Of a DNA stretch of 64,000 nucleotides, positions 27,591-37,691 are shown one piece after another. Positions within the stretch are counted from its first letter, which is position 1, and the number at the start of each line of letters is the position of its first letter. Where the stretch lies: the NCBI GenBank assembly GCA_947494925.1, contig CANLWS010000001.1, positions 372,001 to 436,000 of the forward strand, written 5' to 3'. Source of the stretch: an uncultured Alteromonadaceae bacterium (lineage in GTDB: Bacteria > Pseudomonadota > Gammaproteobacteria > Enterobacterales > Alteromonadaceae). The notes under the pieces are model-generated. The model made no database searches, was not told the DNA's origin, and saw nothing but the letters and a program-made list of their open reading frames with translations. A program made the translations under genes and the position numbers.

Positions 27591-29486
27591 TTGAGAATTA
27601 TTAAAGTCATTTTGTTTCTATGTAGTGTTTCAGTTCTTTCAGTTTACTCCGCTCCAAATTCTGATAAAAAAACACTGTCCATTGCCATATCGTCTGCGAA
27701 CCCGGAACAAATTGCTGTTTATTCAAAATGGCTCCAATATTTTGAGCAGGCTAACAAAGACATCTCGGTAAATATCGATTTCTACAGCGATGCAAATTAT
27801 AAGCGTAACTTAAAAACTTGGCTGGAAGCTGGTACCTATGATGTTTTGACATGGCAAGCTGGCAAACGACTCAATGATTTAGTGGATTTACAACTCATAA
27901 CACCAGTTCAATCTATCCTTAGAAATCAAGCTTTCTCTGATATTTATTCAACCAAAATTTTGCGACAAGTATCGCGAAATGGATTTGTTCAGGCACTGCC
28001 TTTCGCTCAATATGCTTGGGGCGTATATTACAACAAAGCGATTTTTGAGAAGTTCGGATTGTCTCCCCCAAATAATTGGCGAGAGTTTATTGCAGTATGT
28101 GAAAAATTAAAGCGTTTTGGTATCAGCCCTTTAATACAAGCGACGCATGAAGATTGGCCAACTCTTGCCTGGCTTGACTACATGCTCCTTGCCCCAGGGA
28201 CGGAGGAGATTCGCAATAAAATAATAAATGGCGATCAGGTTTCTGAATCTGAACTCAGATCACTTAGAGAGCGATTTGGTTTGATTATTTCAGGCGACTA
28301 TTTTTTTGCTGCCAATCATCCGTGGAGCTGGCAAGAGTCAATTTATGCCGTTGCCAGGCAGCAAGCGGCGATGACGTTAACTGGTCAATTTGCCGAAAGC
28401 ATTATTAATAAAACAGCAACTGAGCAGCTTGGTTTTTTTCCCTTTCCCAATGAAGACAAGCCTTTTTCCGAAGTTGCCCCTATGGACGTTTTTTTCATCC
28501 CGACATCCAGCACCCGTCATGATGTCGCCGCCATGTTCTTAGAATATTTGTTGGAACCAGCGGTCAGAACGAACCTCGCTTTAGATTTGGGTTGGCTGCC
28601 TGCTGATCTAGCCCTGTTAGACAAAAACACACTGTCTGAAAGAGTTCGTAGTGCGGCAATAAGACTTGAGAGCGCAGAAATTTTAGTACAGTACTTTGAT
28701 AGAGAAGCCGAGGAAAACCTAAGCCTGCGATACGCGACTCTCATTGAAAATGCAATGATCACTAATGATACATCATCATTAATGAATGCGTTGGCAGGCC
28801 GGTTGGTTGAGCCCAAAAAGCTATTGCCTTCACTAGATTCAAGTCAAGAAGATTTAATTCATTTGGCAACATTAAAAGGCTTAAAGTCGACCTTCCTGGT
28901 CTCTTTTATTATGCAAAAGGCTTATGCCCAACTAGGCAAAAATATTACCGTAACCAGATATTCTACGACAGAAGAAGCAGTGCAATCTCTTCAGTTTGAA
29001 AATGATGGTGAACTTGCCAGAATTAGCGAGTTTGGACTTAAAAACGATGCGCTGGTCAAAGTGCCTGAACCTATTATTTCAGCCAGTATTTACCTGGCCT
29101 CCAGCAAAGAACAGTGCAGTGATGTCAACTCACTAACAAATGCTGGTGTGAAAATTGGAACAGCAGCGGATGCGTTGCTGATAAACAACTGGCTATCACA
29201 GCAACAACTTGAAACTCAGAAGTTTGCGGACCAACACCTGCTCTGGAAAGCACTGGAAGATGGCGAGCTGACTCACTTAATTACGTTTGAAGCAGATTTG
29301 TTTGAGCACAGAGCATTAGTTCAAGATGAGGGCTGCTACCAAAAGCTTACTTCGCTGCCGTTCTTTCACTTTTTGAATAAAGAACATGCTGGGCTAGCTA
29401 GCGAGCTCTCGAAAGCGATAGCGGAGTTTAAGAAATCTGATGAATACAAAAACGTACTCAAAGAATATGGTGTGGGCGTGTTATGA
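27591..29486 (+). CDS. Double solute-binding protein (fusion of two periplasmic-binding domains)
   Basis: About 631 residues after a signal peptide (ILFLCSVSVLSVYSA). Residues ~15-380 look like a family 1 (sugar-type) binding protein: LPFAQYAWGVYYNKAIFEKFGL, MTLTGQFAESI and VFFIPTSSTRHDVAAMFLEYL. Residues ~410-631 resemble a family 3-type binding fold (PEPIISASIYLASS, KIGTAADALLINNWLSQQ, SELSKAIAEFKKSDEYKNVL). No permease or ATPase lies beside it, so it may be a ligand sensor rather than a transporter part. TTG 27591 has AAGG upstream and precedes the signal peptide; GTG 27561 is an alternative. Confidence 0.72.
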   Translation: MRIIKVILFLCSVSVLSVYSAPNSDKKTLSIAISSANPEQIAVYSKWLQYFEQANKDISVNIDFYSDANYKRNLKTWLEAGTYDVLTWQAGKRLNDLVDLQLITPVQSILRNQAFSDIYSTKILRQVSRNGFVQALPFAQYAWGVYYNKAIFEKFGLSPPNNWREFIAVCEKLKRFGISPLIQATHEDWPTLAWLDYMLLAPGTEEIRNKIINGDQVSESELRSLRERFGLIISGDYFFAANHPWSWQESIYAVARQQAAMTLTGQFAESIINKTATEQLGFFPFPNEDKPFSEVAPMDVFFIPTSSTRHDVAAMFLEYLLEPAVRTNLALDLGWLPADLALLDKNTLSERVRSAAIRLESAEILVQYFDREAEENLSLRYATLIENAMITNDTSSLMNALAGRLVEPKKLLPSLDSSQEDLIHLATLKGLKSTFLVSFIMQKAYAQLGKNITVTRYSTTEEAVQSLQFENDGELARISEFGLKNDALVKVPEPIISASIYLASSKEQCSDVNSLTNAGVKIGTAADALLINNWLSQQQLETQKFADQHLLWKALEDGELTHLITFEADLFEHRALVQDEGCYQKLTSLPFFHFLNKEHAGLASELSKAIAEFKKSDEYKNVLKEYGVGVL

Positions 29487-29539
29487 ACAAAGTTACGTGT
29501 TTTGCAGGCTAAATTCTTCTAACTAAAATAGTGTGCACT

Positions 29540-29926
29540 TTATTCAATAATACGAATGTCAGCGCCCAATTCATTAGCGATGTTCTGATACAATTCCGCC
29601 CCCTTTTTATGCTCGGCATCTCTTGGAATAACAGATATGACTAGACCACTGGTGAGTTTAGCCTCCAGACCAGCTAACTTTGCGAAGGACTTTGCATCTT
29701 CAATGGTAATATCAATTCGCGTTGCTTCAGAATAGTCATACACCACATTTTTATGTTCCCGCATTAGGTCCATAAATTCTGGGTTGCCGTGCACACTCAT
29801 CACGTCGAAACCATCGACGTGAGCAAAGAGTCTGACATACACAATTGCACTGTCTATATCTAAATAAAATTCACTAGCCAAAGTCAATTGCTCCCCATCT
29901 ACCAAGAAATTGTGCGAACTTAACAA
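29540..29926 (-). CDS. Conserved hypothetical, possibly STAS-like
   Basis: A 128-residue soluble protein with alternating strands and helices (DSAIVYVRLFAHVDGFDVMS, NVVYDYSEATRIDITIEDAK, LVISVIPRDAEHKKGAELYQ). The layout is like the small STAS/SpoIIAA-like fold, but no clear family signature was recognised. It follows the rimK operon on the same strand with a ~66-base gap and may belong to it. Confidence 0.55.
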   Translation of the reverse strand: MLSSHNFLVDGEQLTLASEFYLDIDSAIVYVRLFAHVDGFDVMSVHGNPEFMDLMREHKNVVYDYSEATRIDITIEDAKSFAKLAGLEAKLTSGLVISVIPRDAEHKKGAELYQNIANELGADIRIIE

Positions 29927-29991
29927 ATTTATATTGCTTAATACTGGTCGAGGAATCGGAAAGAATTCTCTGTTTCAGATGCCATAAAGAA

Positions 29992-30420
29992 CTAAAGCTT
30001 GCCAAGCAAATATTCGAATTCCGGATCAACTATCAGTTTTCCACTCATTGCTTGCCGACCAAGTAACATCAGGTAAGTCATTTTGGAGCGATCGGTTAAC
30101 GTCAGTTGAATCGGCCACTGCATGTCCGCCATTACGATGTTGGTGGTAATGGTGTATCGCCGTTCTTTGTTTGCTGTTGAACTTTTAACTTTTTTTATCG
30201 CGTCTACTTTAGCTTCACGACGCACGGTTTGAGCAACGTCGTGCAGATCGGGGTGTATATCAAAACTCACCCACAATTCGTTGTTTTTCTGAAACTCAGT
30301 TATATTATCAACGTGCAAGGATGACGTAGTAGCCCCCGTATCAACCCTGATATGTAGCGACTCTATCATGAGTTCTGGCAAACTACAGATTTCCAATGTA
30401 CCTACTGACACTTTTGACAT
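29992..30420 (-). CDS. RimB-type retropepsin-like zinc protease
   Basis: About 142 residues with the aspartic-protease-like motif IRVDTGATTSSLHV (DTGA), and LMLLGRQAMSGKLIVDPEFEYL at the end, as in the 'ATP-dependent zinc protease'/RimB family. RimB works with RimK, removing or limiting added glutamates. The frame is open to 30465, overlapping the previous gene; family members start near MSKVSVGTLEI, hence 30420. Third gene of a rimK operon. Confidence 0.85.
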   Translation of the reverse strand: MSKVSVGTLEICSLPELMIESLHIRVDTGATTSSLHVDNITEFQKNNELWVSFDIHPDLHDVAQTVRREAKVDAIKKVKSSTANKERRYTITTNIVMADMQWPIQLTLTDRSKMTYLMLLGRQAMSGKLIVDPEFEYLLGKL

Positions 30421-30436
30421 TCTATCGTCCACTATT

Positions 30437-31468
30437 TCATAATTCATTTGTGACGTTAATGTCACCCAACACCATATTATCTTGCAGTAACTCGAGGTTC
30501 TCCGCTACCGAATCTGGCGCCTTAAAGTAAGCAATGTGATACATGGCCTCTCCTTCCTGTGCTAAAGGAATATTTTGTTTACCTATCACTACGCCTTCCG
30601 TTGGACTGGTTATCGTTGCCAGAACGACCCCATAAGGATCAGAAATAATTGCTAATTGATCACCTTTCGCTACATGGTCTCCAAGTTTCGCCAAATGACT
30701 GACAAAGCCACTTTCACTCGCTCTTACCCAACCACTTTGCCTCGCGATGAATTGCTCGATAGAATGCCCTTTTGCTTTCGTTTTGTTTAGCATGCCGACT
30801 TCACGCATTACATTGATAATACCTTTTAGGCCTGCGCGAATTGAAAACTCATCATAGCGCAGCGCCTGCCCAGCTTCGTATAACAAAACCTTAGTACCCA
30901 AATTCAGACTTGCCTGGCGCAGAGAACCGTCACGAATATCAGCGTTCAACAACACCGGTAAGCCAAATGCCTTGGCAAGGTTCAATGTGACCGGATCGTC
31001 AAGATTTGCGCGTATCTGTGGTAAATTACTCCGATGTATCGCACCTGTGTGCAAATCAATGCCGTAGTCGCAAATAGAGACAATCTCATTTAAAAAAATA
31101 TTGGCGATGCGACCAGCCAAAGAGCCTTTCTTGTTGCCAGGAAAGCTCCTATTTAGATCGCGTCTATCCGGTAAATATCGACTTTGATTTAGGACGCCGT
31201 AAACATTAACCATAGGCACCGCTATTAACGTGCCGCGCAGAGATTTTATCGAGCGACTTTTAATCAAGCGACTTACAATTTCAATGCCATTGAGTTCGTC
31301 ACCATGAATAGCTGCGCTAACGAACAGGCTTGGACCAGGTTTTCGGCCTCGTTGCACATAGACCGGAATTGACATGTGTGTATCAGTGTATAAAGGTGGC
31401 ATGGGGAGTTCTATTTTTTTTGTTTGTCCGGCTAAAACACTGACTCCCCCGATTACGATCTCACTCAT
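30437..31468 (-). CDS. Succinylglutamate desuccinylase/aspartoacylase family protein
   Basis: A 343-residue zinc carboxypeptidase-like protein. The zinc site is SAAIHGDELNGIEIVSRLIK (HxxE) with a later His in YGIDLHTGAIHR; RRDLNRSFPGNKKGSLAGRI is the substrate region. The C-terminal ~100 residues form a biotinyl-like or lipoyl-like hammerhead fold. Found with rimK and rimB in many marine bacteria; its substrate in that context is not known. Begins directly after rimK. Confidence 0.88.
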   Translation of the reverse strand: MSEIVIGGVSVLAGQTKKIELPMPPLYTDTHMSIPVYVQRGRKPGPSLFVSAAIHGDELNGIEIVSRLIKSRSIKSLRGTLIAVPMVNVYGVLNQSRYLPDRRDLNRSFPGNKKGSLAGRIANIFLNEIVSICDYGIDLHTGAIHRSNLPQIRANLDDPVTLNLAKAFGLPVLLNADIRDGSLRQASLNLGTKVLLYEAGQALRYDEFSIRAGLKGIINVMREVGMLNKTKAKGHSIEQFIARQSGWVRASESGFVSHLAKLGDHVAKGDQLAIISDPYGVVLATITSPTEGVVIGKQNIPLAQEGEAMYHIAYFKAPDSVAENLELLQDNMVLGDINVTNEL

Positions 31469-32374
31469 CTAGCCTTTTCCCTTAGTTTTTGTCTTATTCG
31501 GTTTCGCAGTTTTCGCGATAAAGTCGATTATCATGCCAGCAACATCTTTCCCTGTGGCAGCTTCGATCCCCTCTAAGCCCGGAGAAGAATTCACTTCCAT
31601 GACTACGGGACCACTGTTCGAACGCAGGATATCGACACCACACATGCTCAGGCCCATGGTTTTAGCTGCATCAACGGCTGTTTTCCTTTCAGCGGGAGAC
31701 AGTCTTACTAAGCTCGCTGATCCCCCTCTATGCAGATTAGAACGAAATTCACCGGGTGCCGCTTGTCTTTTCATCGCGGCAACCACTTTACCGCCCACAA
31801 CCAAACAGCGAATATCCGCACCTCCCGCTTCTTTAATATATTCCTGGACCAGAATATTTGCATTCAGCCCCATAAAGGCTTCGATGATCGACTCCGCCGC
31901 TTTTTGGGTATCTGCCAAAACCACACCAATCCCCTGGGTCCCCTCAAGAAGCTTAATAACAACAGGAGCACCACCGACATTTTTGATTAAGTCATCAATT
32001 TTGTCAGGGCGATTTGCAAATCCCGTTCTTGGCATCCCAATGCCTTTTCTTGATAAAAGTTGTAACGAACGTAATTTATCTCTCGAACGGCTGATGGCAA
32101 CCGATTCATTGATACTGTATGTCCCCATCATTTCAAACTGACGCACAACTGAGGTTCCATAAAAGGTGACTGAAGCACCAATACGAGGTATGACAGCATC
32201 ATAATAGGGTAAGGGCCGTCCTTTGAATCTAACCGATGGTTTGCTGCTTGTGATGTCCATATAACAGTGCGTTGTATCGATAACATCCACTTCATGGCCT
32301 CGTTGCCGTCCGGCTTCTTTTAGTCGACGGGTGGAATAAAGTTTGGGGTTTCTAGACAAAATTGCAATTCGCAT
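31469..32374 (-). CDS. rimK: RimK, ATP-grasp ribosomal protein S6 glutamate ligase
   Basis: A 301-residue ATP-grasp enzyme that adds glutamates to the C-terminus of ribosomal protein S6. It shows the N-terminal [24 protein letters not shown]-grasp segments [19 protein letters not shown] and [20 protein letters not shown], and the metal site [19 protein letters not shown]. First gene of rimK - desuccinylase-like - rimB, a known cluster. Confidence 0.95.
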   Translation of the reverse strand: MRIAILSRNPKLYSTRRLKEAGRQRGHEVDVIDTTHCYMDITSSKPSVRFKGRPLPYYDAVIPRIGASVTFYGTSVVRQFEMMGTYSINESVAISRSRDKLRSLQLLSRKGIGMPRTGFANRPDKIDDLIKNVGGAPVVIKLLEGTQGIGVVLADTQKAAESIIEAFMGLNANILVQEYIKEAGGADIRCLVVGGKVVAAMKRQAAPGEFRSNLHRGGSASLVRLSPAERKTAVDAAKTMGLSMCGVDILRSNSGPVVMEVNSSPGLEGIEAATGKDVAGMIIDFIAKTAKPNKTKTKGKG

Positions 32375-32517
32375 TGGAATTGTTCCAAGTTACATACAGA
32401 ATATTGCGTATCCTAGACCCATTTTCCCTAAAGAAACATAATTTGAAAGAATTAGTTCTAGAGTTAATAAAATATTTAAATCTGTATGAAGTTCGCAGTC
32501 GCTTATAATCGCTTCTG

Positions 32518-33816
32518 CTAATTTTTATTATTGTGCGGATCCAAAATTCGAACTTCACGCTGAGGAAAGGGAATTTCAATGCCATTTTCTTTCAACGTTT
32601 CAAATATGGTTAGTAGAAGATCACCTCCTACTCTGTTTTTTCCATCATCAATGCCTTCAATCCAGAATTCAACAAACATGTTCACGCCAGAATCACCAAA
32701 ACTGTCAATTTCACAATCAGGACGCTCTTCGAATGGCACATCAAGACCACTGATTACTTGGGGGTGTTCGGCAACGGCCTCTTTAATAATTTCCACCATG
32801 GCTCTCACATCTGTGGCATAAGGCACGGAGAAATCAACCCTGTATCGCTGTTTCGGATCTTTGTGTGTCCAGTTAACGAGTGAGGAGGATATAAATTTTT
32901 CGTTCGGAACTAATATATCTTTTCCGTCATAGGTTTCGAGAACGGTGTAGCGCATTCTGAATTCACGAACGAACCCCTTTTGCCCTTCTTCAAGTTCCAC
33001 AAAATCGCCTATGGTTAGTGATCTGTCTAAAAGAATGATGATCCCGGAAATAAAATTGGAAGCAATTGACTGCAGGCCAAGTCCAATACCTACACCTAGT
33101 GCTCCTCCAAAAACCGCGAGGGTAGTTAAATTGACTCCCATAACATTGAGTAAAAGAAGTACAACAATGCAGAATAAGGTGACCTCAAACAGCTTTGTAA
33201 AAACTTCTTTTGTGGGTACATCCAATGCTTCTTGCTTTTTTATCACCGCTTTGCCGAACGAATTCGAAACTCGCCCCAGCCAAAATAAAAAGCCGCCGAA
33301 TATAAATACTCTGGCAATACCATAAGCAGAAAAACTGACATTCCCTATAGAAAATGAAATCTGTTCTAAAGCATTTGTTACTACTGGTAGCAGGCCGACA
33401 AGGTGAAGAAATAGAATTGGCAAACCAATCCAACGAAATAGTTTTGCTGCGAATGGTTGTTTAACAAAAGCACGGATGAAAGAGTTAAAAAATAATAAAA
33501 TTGCGACGCTCAGTGCGAACTCCAATAACCAATAAGGATAAGATTGCGTCACAGCTATTTGTTCAGCAATTTTCATGATCAATATTGCGATCAAAGGACT
33601 TGCAATTCGGGTGACTTCAAATATAAGGGTGCTGACTGGATGTGCACTCTCCTTAGGTGAAACGACATGTTTCTGAATTTTAAACCCGATTAAGTAGGAG
33701 ACACTATATATTCCCAGGATCACCACTAGTTGAATGAAGGTGTGTGGTTCATCCAGAGCCGACCATGTTGATTGAACCAGGTCATTAACAATAGTTTCTA
33801 GAACAGAAAAATCCAT
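32518..33816 (-). CDS. MscS-family mechanosensitive channel
   Basis: A 432-residue membrane protein. Five or so hydrophobic segments precede the pore helix and beta domain: TLAVFGGALGVGIGLGLQSIA then NFISGIIILLDRSLTIGDFVEL, and ETYDGKDILVPNEKFISSSL, the MscS core. The longer N-terminus compared with E. coli MscS suggests extra membrane helices. Channels of this kind release solutes on osmotic downshock. First of three MscS-like genes in 7 kb. Confidence 0.92.
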   Translation of the reverse strand: MDFSVLETIVNDLVQSTWSALDEPHTFIQLVVILGIYSVSYLIGFKIQKHVVSPKESAHPVSTLIFEVTRIASPLIAILIMKIAEQIAVTQSYPYWLLEFALSVAILLFFNSFIRAFVKQPFAAKLFRWIGLPILFLHLVGLLPVVTNALEQISFSIGNVSFSAYGIARVFIFGGFLFWLGRVSNSFGKAVIKKQEALDVPTKEVFTKLFEVTLFCIVVLLLLNVMGVNLTTLAVFGGALGVGIGLGLQSIASNFISGIIILLDRSLTIGDFVELEEGQKGFVREFRMRYTVLETYDGKDILVPNEKFISSSLVNWTHKDPKQRYRVDFSVPYATDVRAMVEIIKEAVAEHPQVISGLDVPFEERPDCEIDSFGDSGVNMFVEFWIEGIDDGKNRVGGDLLLTIFETLKENGIEIPFPQREVRILDPHNNKN

Positions 33817-34192
33817 AGCATTTTTAGATTTATTGGAGAGCTGATAATAGTTAGTTTGGCAGTAATTAACTTGCTTGGATACAAATAACAGATTTTCTTG
33901 AAGCCTGCTATTGTCGGGTCATGCTGGCCGAGTCAGACTTAAACTATTCGGCTATTTCTCCAATCGATCATTGATTCAATTAAGTTAACCTGAGGTTTGG
34001 ATAGTTCACACATCAGGTTAAATTAGCAGAAGATAGCACTTTTTAAAGACACCACGGTTTCAAGTAATCCATGCAGCAATTTGATTCTACTTGAGCCAAC
34101 AGGACCTTAAGTCATTGTTCGTTCCGTGAATGTTTGCAAGCGTTCGCGGAGCTGCTAAGGTGTTTGAATAATAGTACGAGCATCTTTCAGAC
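33817..34192. other. Intergenic region between two MscS-family genes
   Basis: This 376-base region holds the divergent promoters of the two channel genes. No coding frame, RNA or clear repeat was recognised. Confidence 0.4.
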
Positions 34193-35038
34193 ATGGACAA
34201 CATACTCACAGCTTTTCTCAGTAACAAACTTATTGTCACCCTGCTCCTTGCACTGACTTCAATGATGCTCAAATTTACCTTGGTAAAGTTGGTGCGTAGG
34301 CGCGCCAAAAGCAAGGGCGAAGATAGACGAGATTTAGTCAATAATATCAAGAACTTCCTAAACTTTGTTCTGATCGTTTTGTTGTTGTCGATCTGGGCCG
34401 GTGAACTGCAGAAGTTTGCACTTTCAATTGCTGCTTTTGCAGTGGCTATCGTGCTTGCAACCAGAGAGTTTATACAATGCGTGATCGGCTTTTTCTATCT
34501 TGTTTCAACTCGTCCATTCAGGATTGGCGACTGGATACAAGTAGGAGAATTCGTGGGCGAAGTCTCCGAAACGGACTGGATCAAAAGCACCCTGCTTGAG
34601 GTTGATCTACGTACTTACGAATACACAGGTAAAACACTTTTTATTCCCAACAATAAGCTGATAACCAGCCCCATAAAAAACCTCAATTTTCTGAGGCGCT
34701 ACGCAACACATCATTTTAAAATCTCACGGGATTGCAGTATCAATCCTTTTGAGTTTATTGATCAACTCAAAGAAAAAGCAGCGCAATATTGTGCAGATTT
34801 TTACGAGGTAGCAGCACGATACAATCAAATGATAGAGCGACGCTTGGATGTAAAAATTGCAGGACCCGAACCACACATTAGTATTTCGACCTCGGATTTA
34901 GGCGACACAAATATCGAGTTTGTTATTTTCTGCCCAACGGAAAAAGCTATTGAGATAGAGCAGCAACTAACCAAAGACTTCATGCAATTGTGGTTTGCCG
35001 AGAAGCATAAAACTCAAAGCGGTTTGCCGGCCCAATGA
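34193..35038 (+). CDS. MscS-family membrane protein
   Basis: A 281-residue protein with two or three N-terminal hydrophobic segments and an MscS beta domain: FALSIAAFAVAIVLATREFIQ, RPFRIGDWIQVGEFVGEV and YTGKTLFIPNNKLITSPIKN. The pore helix is less glycine-rich than in canonical MscS, so gating may differ. It contains a hydrophilic C-terminal part with AAQYCADFYEVAARYNQ. Single gene. Confidence 0.85.
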   Translation: MDNILTAFLSNKLIVTLLLALTSMMLKFTLVKLVRRRAKSKGEDRRDLVNNIKNFLNFVLIVLLLSIWAGELQKFALSIAAFAVAIVLATREFIQCVIGFFYLVSTRPFRIGDWIQVGEFVGEVSETDWIKSTLLEVDLRTYEYTGKTLFIPNNKLITSPIKNLNFLRRYATHHFKISRDCSINPFEFIDQLKEKAAQYCADFYEVAARYNQMIERRLDVKIAGPEPHISISTSDLGDTNIEFVIFCPTEKAIEIEQQLTKDFMQLWFAEKHKTQSGLPAQ

Positions 35039-35269
35039 AGAATATCGATTTCTCCTTTCATGAGGAACGATAAATATTCTTATTGGTATAATTTGCTAAA
35101 AATTCGGAATGTGAACACAAAGAAAAACCTGCGATTATGTTGACCGGTATTAAAGTAAGTTCGATTTACCTGAAAGCAATGACAGTAGAACATCAAGTCC
35201 ATTTCAAACCTGTTGATGCTGATATATAACTCGATGAAATCGACTCTATGTGACAAAACTCTGGGTAAA

Positions 35270-36112
35270 TTAATTTTCTGATTTGAAAAAGGAGATTAAT
35301 TCCGACAACAACGAATTATTAATACCTTTCAAAAACACCAAATACGTCGTAATACAAAGACTGTTTAGTGCTTCAACCCTGGTAATTCTGTGCATGTCAT
35401 TAAGCCGCTCGGCTAAACTTTCGGTAAGCACCACGCTACCTCCCTTTGAGCGTATGTAATTTGTTGCAATGCTCAATGAACCGGTTTTAAATGTCGCGCG
35501 TCTTGCTGCTGGGAACAGTTGATAAAGTGACTCACTTATTTTCGGGTTCCATTCAATATGAACATAGTTTTGTAGAGCTTCAGCAACATTATTTGCATCC
35601 GTTGAATACAAACCAAGCATAGCGGAATCAATTGGAACGTTCTCCACATCATCCGACTTCAGCGGCTCCGTGGTAAACGCAAAATCGATTACTCTTTCAT
35701 GAAGTTGCCTGGACAATTGTTCGACGTTCAGCATTTCTGCTCTCAGTGATAAGCCTGGGAAGTTTACATTCATTTGAACGAGTGACTCGTTTAAAAACAA
35801 CTCACATGCATTGGGAGTAGCACCACACACAAGGTACTCTACTTCGGCTTCATTCAGCGCTTTTCTCGCATCGGCCAAGGTTGAAGACAATGACTCCGCA
35901 AACGGAATAAGCTTTTCACCTGCAGTAGTTAACTGAATACTGTTTCGGTTGCGTATGAACAGTGACGTATTGAAATACTCTTCCAATAGTCTAATACGGG
36001 CGCTTATTGCGGATTGAGTTAAATATAAATTCTCTGCGGCTTTTCCGAAATGCCGCGTCTTAGAGACTTCTAAAAAAGTAGCTAGAAAACGTACATCCAT
36101 TGATTTAACCAA
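35270..36112 (-). CDS. LysR-family transcriptional regulator
   Basis: A 280-residue regulator with an N-terminal winged helix (MDVRFLATFLEVSKTRHFGK AAENLYLTQSAISARIRLLE) and a LysR effector-binding domain. The likely start is the Met of MDVRF at 36100. No adjacent divergent gene suggests the target, and the effector is unknown. Confidence 0.92.
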   Translation of the reverse strand: MVKSMDVRFLATFLEVSKTRHFGKAAENLYLTQSAISARIRLLEEYFNTSLFIRNRNSIQLTTAGEKLIPFAESLSSTLADARKALNEAEVEYLVCGATPNACELFLNESLVQMNVNFPGLSLRAEMLNVEQLSRQLHERVIDFAFTTEPLKSDDVENVPIDSAMLGLYSTDANNVAEALQNYVHIEWNPKISESLYQLFPAARRATFKTGSLSIATNYIRSKGGSVVLTESLAERLNDMHRITRVEALNSLCITTYLVFLKGINNSLLSELISFFKSEN

Positions 36113-36184
36113 TGTGTTTAGATTTCTAGCTTAATACGCTTAAAGCGCCCTCAAGGCAAGATGATTTGAACTTTTCTTTACAGT

Positions 36185-36409
36185 TTATTCAAGTTCCTCA
36201 ATGCGCTGGTATCCTTCTGCCTCAAGTTCTTGATTGACGCAGTCCAGCAAAAAGGTCGGGAGATCCATGTCCCCTGTGCCATCTTCATCAGCTACTTCCT
36301 GACAAAAAGCCTTTAATTCTTTAATTAATTCTGGCGGTGCAACAGGTAGATTTTCTGCGAATACATTTGTAGCTAACAATAAGCTCAAAACAATTAACTT
36401 TTTTTTCAT
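36185..36409 (-). CDS. Small exported hypothetical protein
   Basis: A 74-residue protein with a signal peptide (KKKLIVLSLLLATNVFA) and an acidic mature part with two cysteines (AFCQEVADEDGTGDMD, LLDCVNQELEAEGYQRI). Two Cys about 27 residues apart may form a disulfide. Family not recognised. Confidence 0.65.
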   Translation of the reverse strand: MKKKLIVLSLLLATNVFAENLPVAPPELIKELKAFCQEVADEDGTGDMDLPTFLLDCVNQELEAEGYQRIEELE

Positions 36410-36840
36410 AAGGTCTCAATATAGTTTTTTAAGATCTTGAGGATCTTGTTAGAGGTGTTACTCAAATATTTAGCGGAATCGTGCACTTTAGGAAGTGAAT
36501 TAAATTGTTCCTAAAGATTAAAAAAAGTCGGCTTAGAAATGGTGTGACATTGCTATTTTTTGCAGTTGCATTGATTGCTGGGCCAAAGCATTGTTCTGAG
36601 GAAGTATTTAAATAGCAAAATGTAACGGGACACCTTTGGAAGCGGAGGGAAATGGGCTTTTTGATGGTAGCTCTATTTATTAGTTGGAGAGTGGTTTTGC
36701 TCGCCTTTTTGACCTCTTGTACATTATTCAATCGTGAAGATTAAAATTTCTTGTTGTATCTGGACGCTCTTCTGACATAAAAGCTAATGCTCTTTGAGGG
36801 CCATTTAGCTTGGCTTCCAGTGTTAAATTTTGGAGTTGTT
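36410..36840. other. Intergenic region before the first DUF413 gene
   Basis: A 431-base AT-rich stretch. An 89-residue minus frame at 36462-36731 has no domain or ribosome-binding site, and I do not treat it as a gene. Otherwise nothing recognised. Confidence 0.4.
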
Positions 36841-37170
36841 ATGATTTACGATATTAGACCGGGTGAAAAAAGATTTAAAGACATAACTAAATTCCCCAGG
36901 GGATTTCATCGTTGCGGAGATTTCAGTATCGTAGAAGCGCAGTTGCTGACTATTTATGGCGAAACACTTTTAGCGCTTGAGCAAGGACAAATTGAGCCAA
37001 ACTCGTCAGAAGAGCAACAATTTCAAATCTTTACCAAGGAATTGAGAGAGCCCACCACAAAAATTGAAAAAGTATGGCAAAAATACATCACAATAGCGCG
37101 TGCAAGAAGAAAATTTCATACGTTAAATGGTAATCCTGAAAATCCAGAGCGAATACATTCAGGAATATAA
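36841..37170 (+). CDS. DUF413/MaoP-like protein, copy 1
   Basis: A 109-residue protein starting MIYDIRPGEKRFKDITKFPRG and containing FHRCGDFSIVEAQLLTIYG and EKVWQKYITIARARRKFHTL, the DUF413 signature. In E. coli the DUF413 protein MaoP helps organise the Ori macrodomain. The frame is open to 36787, but the family begins at ATG 36841. A second member lies 500 bases downstream. Confidence 0.9.
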   Translation: MIYDIRPGEKRFKDITKFPRGFHRCGDFSIVEAQLLTIYGETLLALEQGQIEPNSSEEQQFQIFTKELREPTTKIEKVWQKYITIARARRKFHTLNGNPENPERIHSGI

Positions 37171-37214
37171 AGCAAACAAGTCTGACACGCTTGTAGTTCG
37201 GCCATCACTATATT

Positions 37215-37415
37215 CTACTGAACAGGCTGGTGTGTGTTCTCTTGTTCGAAGCTGTGCCGTCCTTTTCGGGCACGACGCAAACTATTCTGTTTGTATTTAG
37301 ACCTATCTTTTTCCTGACGATAACGTGTAGTTTTACCATTTTCGATAAATAGTGAAAAATCATCAGTCATCGAATCGATTGGGTCGTCTTTGTTATAACG
37401 TAAATCTTTACTCAT
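37215..37415 (-). CDS. Small basic hypothetical protein
   Basis: About 66 residues, hydrophilic, with an acidic middle (DDPIDSMTDDFSLFIENGK) and a basic tail (SLRRARKGRHSFEQENTHQP). The frame is open to 37478, but MSKDLRYNKDD is a more natural start. No family recognised. It sits between the two DUF413 genes on the opposite strand. Confidence 0.5.
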   Translation of the reverse strand: MSKDLRYNKDDPIDSMTDDFSLFIENGKTTRYRQEKDRSKYKQNSLRRARKGRHSFEQENTHQPVQ

Positions 37416-37691
37416 TGCTGGCTCATACTTCTTTAGTTGGCTAAATAGTATTTGGTCTACATTAATTTTTAAAAACATATTTTATTTGTCGTCACGACGA
37501 ATAATATTGATTTGCTCCGCTCCCTCCATAGGGAAACGCGTCAATTCCTCTTGCTCAGAAAAGATAAACCTTTTTCAATAAAGTATTTTGCTGGCGGCGA
37601 ATAATTTATTTCGTTGTCAATTATTCCCCTCTTCTATTAGAACAGGTTAGGAATGAAACCTTTATTAATCCTAACTTCTGAGGGTAAAAAA

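Noticed and set aside
36462-36731. 89-residue minus-strand frame
   Set aside because: No ribosome-binding site, no recognisable domain and a low-complexity composition.
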